Positions 58,071 to 64,000 of a stretch of 64,000 nt of DNA are shown one piece after another. Made by a program: the position numbers and the translations under genes. Where the stretch lies: the NCBI GenBank assembly GCA_958295765.1, contig CATQHB010000002.1, positions 2,716,091-2,780,090 of the forward strand, read 5' to 3'. The DNA comes from an uncultured Dehalococcoidia bacterium. Lineage in GTDB: Bacteria > Chloroflexota > Dehalococcoidia > Lucifugimonadales > UBA3495. A model generated the notes under the pieces. That model saw only the letters and a program-made list of their open reading frames with translations, was not told the origin of the DNA and did no database searches. The stretch's first letter is position 1. Each line of letters begins with the position of its first letter.

Positions 58071-58736
58071 TCAAAAGGCCGGTTCCCATATCGACTGCAA
58101 GTCCAGGGTAAAGCCCGGCAATTCAGGTTCACCGGACAGGGTTGCCGGCCCCTCCAGTATCTCCACCGGCGCACCGGGGCGGTAAACGTACACCCGGCGG
58201 CGGGGATCCAATGGGTCAATCAGCCAGCCCAGGCGGACGCCGTTCTCCATATACTCATCCATTTTGGCGTGCAGCCCGCGCAGCCGATCCGAAGGAGAGC
58301 GCAGTTCAATTACGAAGTCGGGGGAGATGCGCCAGAATCCCCGCCGGTCTTCCTCGGTCATCCCGGCCAGCCGACTCTTCAGAATCCACGCGGCGTCGGG
58401 AGAGCGCAGCGCGCCGTTGGGCAGGGTGAACCCGGCGGTGGCGTCAAAGGCAGCGCCGGTGCCATCACCTTCCGCCCAGTTATCCAAACGCGCAGTTATC
58501 CTGGAGTTCCGGTTGCCGCTGGTGGGGTGGGTCGGGGGCATAAACTCCAGGTCTCCTTGAGCGTTGCGTTCGATTCGCAAGGCATCGTTCAATGAGCATA
58601 GCTCGGCAAGCTGTTCATCAGTCAGTCGCAGTAAGGGATTCAGCTTGAGCACAATGGGGCCAAAAGGCTCCGGCGCCACCGGGTCCGGCCCGGTTTGCGT
58701 TGCGCTCAGGCTGGGTTTCTTGCTTTGAGTAGTCAT
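58071..58736 (-). CDS. Uma2 family PD-(D/E)XK endonuclease-like protein, copy 1
   Basis: 221 residues, the upstream member of the pair. PDAAWILKSRLAG, SPDFVIELRSPSDRLRGLHA, and MENGVRLGWLIDPLDPRRRV match the Uma2 domain. The N-terminal 30 residues (MTTQSKKPSLSATQTGPDPV) and the C-terminal half are nearly the same as in copy 2; the region ~70-135 (LDNWAEGDGTGAAFDA) differs most. It follows the DUF1800 gene by 90 bp and probably shares its transcript. Confidence 0.88.
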   Translation of the reverse strand: MTTQSKKPSLSATQTGPDPVAPEPFGPIVLKLNPLLRLTDEQLAELCSLNDALRIERNAQGDLEFMPPTHPTSGNRNSRITARLDNWAEGDGTGAAFDATAGFTLPNGALRSPDAAWILKSRLAGMTEEDRRGFWRISPDFVIELRSPSDRLRGLHAKMDEYMENGVRLGWLIDPLDPRRRVYVYRPGAPVEILEGPATLSGEPELPGFTLDLQSIWEPAF

Positions 58737-58828
58737 ACGCTACCTTCTTTGAGAACTCCCTGGCCCCCGCTCATGGTGAGCCTGTCGAACCATCCCGATT
58801 CCGCCCTGCAATCAACTCAGGGCAAGCC

Positions 58829-60268
58829 CTACGCCCGCTGAAACTCCTGAGTGGCGGCCACCATTCGCAACAGGTCGGCGATGTGCTGGCGGGCGGCGGC
58901 GGCGCCCTTTTCAACCTGGCCCCCGGCGGAGAAGTTGACCAGCACGCGGCGGGTGTCTTCCTCCACCGACAGCGCGCCGACTTCTTCCAGGCAGGCGTCC
59001 ACCAACCGCTCCGGGGAAGTGGCCTTGGCCGCGCCGAGTTCGGCGCCGATGCGGTCGAGCATTGCCCGGATGCCCGGCTTGTCGGTATCGCCGATTTGCT
59101 GACTGGCGAAGTTGATGCGCTCCACCAGGGTGCCGCTGTCCAGCCAGTCGGTGCCCTGGTGCCACCCCTCAACGCTGGGCGGGTTGTTCAGGATTTGGCC
59201 CATATAGGACGCCTGGCTGTGGCGTTCCAGAATTTCGTAGCGGGGCCGGTCGAACTCGCCGGTCAGCCGCAGGACGCCGGCAACCAACTCGACGGGACTC
59301 TTAACCTTGGTATAGCGGGCCGCCGGGGACTTAAAGAAGTCGGCGTTGAACAGGGTGCGCAGCATGGCGCCAATGCTGTAATCGTGGTCGAAGTAGGCTT
59401 GAACCAGGGTGGCAATGGCTTGAGGGTCGGCCGGCGGGGTGTAGGGCCACTCCGGCACCGGCGGCTCGTCGGCCACGAAAAAGCTGTAGAGGTGGCGGGC
59501 GATGAACCGGGCGGTGGCCGGCTGCTTGCAGATAATTTCGACGATGTCGTCGCCGTTGAAGTTGCCCCGCTCCCCCAGGAACACCTTTTCCCCGTCGTCG
59601 TGGTCTTCGGGGTGGAATTCGAAGTGCCAGGAGATTCGACCGTAGGGCCAGTCGGAATCCCGCTGAGAGCGCAACTCCATATACTGGCGGTTGGCGATAC
59701 TCCAGCCGGTAAAGGCGCGGGCGCACTCCTTGATGTCCGTTTCGGTGTAGTTGCCTACGCCCATCGAGAACAGTTCCAGCAACTCCCGGCCAAAGTTCTC
59801 GTTGATGGCCCCTTTGTGATTGTCCTGATTGTCCAGCCAGATAATCATGGCCGGGTCTTTGGACAATTCCAGCAGCAGGGTGCGAAAACTGCCCAGGGCA
59901 TAGCGGCGGAACATCCGGGTCTGGTCGGACAGGGCCTTGCCGTGAATGACCTTGTTGTACCCGGTGGCAAAGATGCCATGCCAGAACAGGGTCATCTTTT
60001 CCGGCAAGGGCGCGGTAGTGGTCGCCATCCGGTACAGCCAGTTCTCGCCGGGCGCCTGCGGCCCCATCATCCCGGAAAGTTCCGGGTGAAAGCGGCGCAC
60101 CAGGTAGTCGCTAAGCCGCTGTTCCTCTTGCGGATTCAGCAACTCCTCAACGGTGGCCTCGTACCCCCGGGCCGTGGCGGCGGCCAACTCGGCCCGGCTG
60201 GCCCCAAACCCGGCGCGCCGCAGCAAATGAGCGATAAGCTCGACTTTTGTATCCTGCGTATCCTGCAT
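58829..60268 (-). CDS. DUF1800 domain protein, module 2
   Basis: 479 residues, paralogue of 16715-18106. LLRRAGFGASRAELAAATAR, LFWHGIFATGYNKVIHG, and ENFGRELLELFSMGVGNYTE are shared with it. I start at ATG 60268 with GGGAGAGG ahead. First gene of the module: DUF1800, two Uma2, NHL, DUF1501. The gap to the divergent methyltransferase gene (186 bp) carries the latter's promoter. Confidence 0.9.
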   Translation of the reverse strand: MQDTQDTKVELIAHLLRRAGFGASRAELAAATARGYEATVEELLNPQEEQRLSDYLVRRFHPELSGMMGPQAPGENWLYRMATTTAPLPEKMTLFWHGIFATGYNKVIHGKALSDQTRMFRRYALGSFRTLLLELSKDPAMIIWLDNQDNHKGAINENFGRELLELFSMGVGNYTETDIKECARAFTGWSIANRQYMELRSQRDSDWPYGRISWHFEFHPEDHDDGEKVFLGERGNFNGDDIVEIICKQPATARFIARHLYSFFVADEPPVPEWPYTPPADPQAIATLVQAYFDHDYSIGAMLRTLFNADFFKSPAARYTKVKSPVELVAGVLRLTGEFDRPRYEILERHSQASYMGQILNNPPSVEGWHQGTDWLDSGTLVERINFASQQIGDTDKPGIRAMLDRIGAELGAAKATSPERLVDACLEEVGALSVEEDTRRVLVNFSAGGQVEKGAAAARQHIADLLRMVAATQEFQRA

Positions 60269-60395
60269 CAGTCCTCTCCCGCCGGGGTAATGTCGCAATG
60301 CGATAAGGATAGCCGTAACGATAAAAGTATTCTAGCCGTTTCGGAACGGGCGCGTCAATTGAGTTTAATTTCCATTCAGTTGTGACTTTAGTCGG

Positions 60396-60424
60396 TTGAC
60401 GGCAGTTTTAGGGGTTGGTACAGT
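60396..60424 (+). promoter_or_regulatory. Sigma-70-like promoter of the methyltransferase-HNH gene
   Basis: TTGACG, 17 bp, TACAGT, about 30 bp before the start codon: 5/6 and 4/6 matches with ideal spacing. Confidence 0.7.
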
Positions 60425-60454
60425 GTAGTCGATCCTTATGCTGGAAGGTGCCGA

Positions 60455-62147
60455 ATGGCCCGCAACACCACCCGGAACAAGCGTAATGTACCGTCTCCCA
60501 CCGCACACGGTTTCAATGCCATCAACCGGGGCGTGTATATATCCGACAACCTGGAGTTCCTGCGGTCGCTAAATAGCGAGTGCATTGACTTGGTTTGCAT
60601 TGACCCGCCCTTTGCGAAGAACGATACCTTCGCCGCAGATAAGTTGAAGCCGCCGCTGTCAAAAGCGGAGCAAGCTGGCGAGAGACGCTTGCTGAAACGG
60701 TGGGGTGTCAGTACCCAGGAAGAGGCCGCATCCGCCGGGCTTGCGTGGCTTGAAGATGAAAAGACTCGGGGGGGGGTACTACGACATCTGGTCTTGGGAG
60801 AACGATGTTCACGAGGACTGGATGGTGGAGTTGGAAAGCCGGCCTCAGTTGGCCGGGATTCACAAGTTGATAGAGGCAACCCGGTATGTTCACGGGGACA
60901 GCATCGCGGCTTACCTCTGCTATATGGCCGTCCGGGTCATTGAAATCTGGCGGGTACTCAAACCTACGGGCAGCTTGTACCTGCATTGCGACCATACGGC
61001 CAACGGTTACTTGCGCCAACTGCTGGACGGGATATTTGGAAACGGCGAGGGCAATAACCCAGGTTTTAAGAACGAGATTGTGTGGCAAATGAGCGGAGCG
61101 GCCGGCTATAAGGCATTGGCCCCCAAGTTTGTTCGAGGCCACGATACAATCCTCTACTACGCTAAAGGGCGGAAGGTCCCTTTCAACAAATCCTACCTAC
61201 CCTACGATGACAAGCAACTTGCTCGGTTCAGTGGCGTCGACGAAGATGGGCGGCGATACAAGTCTATCACCAAGTCCCGACGGCTTTACCTGGATGAGTC
61301 CAAAGGCGTGCGCTTGACCGATGTTTGGACTGACATAGCCAACTTCCATACAATAGTCAACGCGCCAGAGCGTACCGGTTATCCTACACAGAAGCCAGTG
61401 CCTTTGGCCGAGCGCATTATCCAAGCCAGCACCAACCCCGGCGACATAGTGCTGGACTGCTTTGCCGGTTGCGCTTATGCCTGTATAGCGGCGGAGCGGT
61501 TGGGGCGGCAATGGATAGCCTGCGACTTTAACCCCAGGGCTTGGACGGTGTTCAAGCGTCAGTTTAACAAGCCTGAGTTGGCCCTACTATCCTGCAACGA
61601 TCACCAGCCTGGGCAACAAGTCATGGAGGGCGCGCCCACAGCCACAGTTTTTGGGCCGAAGGAATTGCCCAAGCGAACCTCGCCGATTGCCGATGACTGG
61701 CAAACGGCATCCAAGTTGGGGCGGGTCAAGCCTACGCCGGATTACAAAACGAAGGCGAAGGACGTTTTTGACCGAGACCAGATGACAGAACGGCTGTTAA
61801 AGTTATCCGGCTATCAAGCGTGGTGTTGCGGGTTTGCCAATCGGCGGCAGGACGGCTCGGTGATTGAAGACATCGCCAATTTCCACCTTGACCATATCCA
61901 CCCTAAATCCAACGGAGGCACCGACCGGATTTACAACCGGGCCCCGCTGTGCTTGCAACACAACACCAGCAAAGGCAACCAGGAAATTACCCTGGAGCGG
62001 TTGCGGACAGAGGTTGCAATGAAGGGGCAAATGAAGGTTGAAAGCCCGGACGACCTTATTGACTTGAACTGGGCCTATGACCGGGCAATGGAAATATGGG
62101 CGATTGAGTTTGCCGGACAACGCGCCCACGCCGAGTTGCTTGTCTAG
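60455..62147 (+). CDS. DNA methyltransferase-HNH endonuclease fusion, frame broken at a G9 tract
   Basis: The N-terminal part (to ~residue 105) has the catalytic motif LVCIDPPFAKND of beta-class N4/N6 methyltransferases. At 60768-60776 nine G shift the frame; with eight (or eleven) the sequence reads on as TRGGYYDIWSWENDV and continues for ~560 residues in all. The second part has GSLYLHCDHTANGYLRQLLD, the SAM-binding VLDCFAGCAYACIAAERLG, and near the C-terminus an HNH nuclease, NFHLDHIHPKSNGGTDRIYN followed by LCLQHN. As sequenced, translation from 60455 ends at 60943 and the second part can only be read from an internal start. GGAAGG precedes the ATG. It could be a phase-variable type II restriction-modification enzyme, a decayed one, or an assembly error. 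Confidence 0.85.
60768..60776 (+). repeat. G9 homopolymer at the frame break
   Basis: Nine consecutive G inside the methyltransferase-HNH gene, between motif IV and the rest. Loss of one G restores the full reading frame. Such tracts are hot spots for slipped-strand mispairing. Confidence 0.9.
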
Positions 62148-62198
62148 TCAAGATTAACCGAGTATGTCATTTCCCCTTACGGGAAAAGAGTTACGAAA

Positions 62199-62594
62199 GT
62201 GTACGTACAATACCAGATTTCGCCCCCACCAGAATTAGGCGAAGCCTTCTCCGCAATGGTTTGGGGTAATCCTCTGCGTCTGCCGGACGGCGGATACACT
62301 ACCTTGTATTGCTCGCACCACCCCGGCGGCGCGCCTTCCGCAGTTATGTATGGCCCGAAAATTAGCGCGGTGGGTCACAACAATAAATACGAGGAACGTC
62401 TGTTGCGTAGTTATGGTATTGCGACCATACAGATGCAATCGAGAAGAAAATGCGCTACGATACGGATACCGTTAGATTCACTGCCCAAGCTGGCTTTACT
62501 TGCCAGGAACAAACTATTCTATATATCCCCTTGTAATCAACTTCCCCCTTGTCAATTTCCCGATTTAGTAAATCAGGTCGTTTCCCGGGGGTAG
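62199..62594 (+). CDS. Hypothetical protein, 131 residues
   Basis: Starts at GTG about 50 bp after the methyltransferase-HNH gene, with a purine-rich AAAAGAG upstream but no strong ribosome binding site. MYVQYQISPPPELGEAFSAM at the start, and TTLYCSHHPGGAPSAVMYGP with a His pair; it ends LVNQVVSRG. GC content is lower than average, as in the methyltransferase gene. No family recognised; it may be a partner (controller or accessory nuclease) of the restriction-modification gene or unrelated. Confidence 0.5.
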   Translation: MYVQYQISPPPELGEAFSAMVWGNPLRLPDGGYTTLYCSHHPGGAPSAVMYGPKISAVGHNNKYEERLLRSYGIATIQMQSRRKCATIRIPLDSLPKLALLARNKLFYISPCNQLPPCQFPDLVNQVVSRG

Positions 62595-62666
62595 GCAAAG
62601 TAGCTTGGGCAGTCAAGTATATAATTCCCTTTCAGCGCAACTCCGCGCCGTCTGTCCCCCAATCGC

Positions 62667-63800
62667 TCAGTCCGGGAACTCCCGGAGGCGCGGCAGCACT
62701 TCCCGCCCGAACAGTTCCAACTCTTTCATTACCCATTCATGGCTGATGCCCGGCTGCTGAAAGGCCAGGTCAACCACCCCGACGCCGCACTTTTCATGAA
62801 ACTCCCTGAGCTGGCTCACCACCGTGTCGGGACTCCCTACAAAACCGACCATCCCCCGGACGCTGCGGCCGGCCCGCGTCCGGTTTCCGGCAGCGTTCCC
62901 GGCAGCGGAAACCCGGTGGACATTGCGCACGTTAAAATCCTCGCCGGCCCGGGCTGACTGCACCGCTTGGGTCAACAGGGGGCCAACCGCCAGCCCGCGC
63001 TGGACGCCTTGGGACTCCAGGTCATCCATAAAGGCTTGCGCCGCCTGGTCCGTCTCCGCCAGGCAGATGCCGCCGCGATACACGATTTGGTCGCGGCCCG
63101 GCTCCCAGCCGGCTTCCTGGCACAGTTGAACGTACTTGGCGACCACCTGGGCGGTGGCGCCCACCGAATCGTAGGAAATGCCCAGCCCCAGGCGATTGGT
63201 GGCGGCGTACTGCAACGCATCGTCGCTTCGGGTGGCGACGAAAGTCGGGGGGAGCGGCTGCTGTACCGGCTTGGGCCACACGGAAACGGTGCGGTAGCGG
63301 TAGTAACGGCCCTCCCAGGAAAAGGGCTGGGGTTCGGTCAAGGCCCGGATAACCAGGTCCATACCCTCGGCCAACCTGGCCCGTCCCTCGGCCGGGTTCA
63401 GGTCGTACACCTGATCCTCGCTGATGACCCCGCGCATAAAGGCCACCACCAGCCGGCCGCCGCTCAGGTTGTCCAGCATCCCAATCTCCTCGGCGGCGCG
63501 CACCGGGTTGACCAGGGGCAGGAGTTGGCCCAGCAGGGCGATCTTTACCCGTTGGCAGCGTTGGGCTACGGCGGCGGCCATCACCGCCGGGTTGGGCGTC
63601 ATCCGGTTGCCGGAGTAGTGATGCTCGGATAGGCTGAGCCAGTCGAACCCTACTTCCTCGGCCAAGAGGCACTCGGCCATACCCTCCTCATAGCTGCGCA
63701 AGGTTATCGCCGAGTCCTGATGCGCCGAGGGCACCGGCCAGTCGGGAGGGAACCGGTGCCGGTCTGCGTACCCCATACAGGCAAAGTATGACGCCTTCAT
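62667..63800 (-). CDS. LLM class flavin-dependent oxidoreductase, second copy
   Basis: 377 residues. FDWLSLSEHHYSGNRMTPNP, QRVKIALLGQLLPLVNPVRA and LDNLSGGRLVVAFMRGV are typical of the luciferase-like class; the C-terminal part (GMVGFVGSPDTVVSQLREFH) matches too. AGGAGGGG lies before the ATG at 63800; the longer frame upstream is in repeat-rich sequence and rejected. It is distant from the copy at 8087 (different active-site surroundings), so the two probably act on different substrates. Single gene. Confidence 0.93.
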   Translation of the reverse strand: MKASYFACMGYADRHRFPPDWPVPSAHQDSAITLRSYEEGMAECLLAEEVGFDWLSLSEHHYSGNRMTPNPAVMAAAVAQRCQRVKIALLGQLLPLVNPVRAAEEIGMLDNLSGGRLVVAFMRGVISEDQVYDLNPAEGRARLAEGMDLVIRALTEPQPFSWEGRYYRYRTVSVWPKPVQQPLPPTFVATRSDDALQYAATNRLGLGISYDSVGATAQVVAKYVQLCQEAGWEPGRDQIVYRGGICLAETDQAAQAFMDDLESQGVQRGLAVGPLLTQAVQSARAGEDFNVRNVHRVSAAGNAAGNRTRAGRSVRGMVGFVGSPDTVVSQLREFHEKCGVGVVDLAFQQPGISHEWVMKELELFGREVLPRLREFPD

Positions 63801-63916
63801 AAGAACCCCTCCTGAGGGCGGCCCGGTTCGGCAGCAACCCGCTCTATAAACGGCAAGTTCCAAGTAAGGATACCACAGATATAAACCGGCCACCCAACCC
63901 GAACCAGCTACCCAAC

Positions 63917-63977
63917 CCGCTCATGGTGAGCTTGTCGAACCACCAACCCCGTCCTTCGACAAGCTCAGGATGAGCGG
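63917..63977. repeat. REP-like GAGCTTGTCGAA element
   Basis: CCGCTCATGGTGAGCTTGTC...CGACAAGCTCAGGATGAGCGG at the right end of the window, upstream of the LLM gene. Confidence 0.88.
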
Positions 63978-64000
63978 ATCAAAGCGGGCTTACCTTTACA

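Overview
The window looks like chromosomal DNA of an uncultured, GC-rich bacterium, most likely a member of the Chloroflexota (Dehalococcoidia/SAR202-type). This is inferred from gene content: two luciferase-like flavin-dependent oxidoreductases, two CaiB/BaiF CoA transferases, an HpaI-type aldolase, paired hotdog dehydratases, DUF1501/DUF1800 pairs and a dipeptide-type ABC transporter. No rRNA or phylogenetic marker other than rplI/dnaB is present to prove it. Promoters resemble sigma-70 sites (TTGxxx, 17-18 bp, TAGAAT/TATAAT) and most starts have a clear GGAGG-like ribosome binding site.

Layout. 1-9.3 kb: the end of a dienelactone hydrolase, a complete peptide/nickel-type ABC transporter (binding protein, two permeases, two ATPases) interrupted by a VOC protein, then an LLM oxidoreductase with a good terminator. 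9.3-14.3 kb: a structured leader in front of an AT-richer lipoprotein, a small hypothetical and a cupin with near-identical promoters, and a large alpha/beta hydrolase. 14.3-18.1 kb: NHL, DUF1501 and DUF1800 genes. 18.3-28.6 kb: a minus-strand island with the look of phage defence: Eco57I-like DNA methylase, DUF4365 nuclease-like protein, an unknown protein, an inserted two-gene cargo, and a phospholipase D-SNF2 helicase fusion. A tRNA(CAT) follows. 29.4-45 kb: CoA transferases, aldolase, PfkB kinase, FMN alpha-hydroxyacid dehydrogenase, hotdog proteins, BrkB protein, signal peptidase I and a Gfo/Idh/MocA oxidoreductase. 45.4-50.1 kb: a replication operon rplI-dnaB-DnaD-like-double AAA+ loader. 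50.6-54.7 kb: tenA, coaX, coaBC and an orphan 2Fe-2S subunit. 55-60.3 kb: a second DUF1800/NHL/DUF1501 module with two Uma2 genes inserted. 60.4-62.6 kb: a methyltransferase-HNH fusion broken by a run of nine G. 62.7-63.8 kb: another LLM oxidoreductase.

The intergenic space is unusually full of short repeats of at least four families: a ~95-bp hairpin (ten copies), a ~120-230-bp MITE-like element with GGGGCGGGTT/AACCCGCCCC palindromes, a REP-like GAGCTTGTCGAA element, and a ~330-375-bp element with GTTACGCA ends. They lie between genes, often in convergent or promoter-proximal gaps, and explain most stretches without genes.

The most interesting points are the defence-like island with a remnant of the helicase start that records an insertion, the G9 tract that may switch a restriction-modification fusion on and off, the internally duplicated helicase loader, the repeated DUF1800/DUF1501/NHL module, a leaderless coaX promoter, and a multi-hairpin leader that may hide a ribosome binding site.
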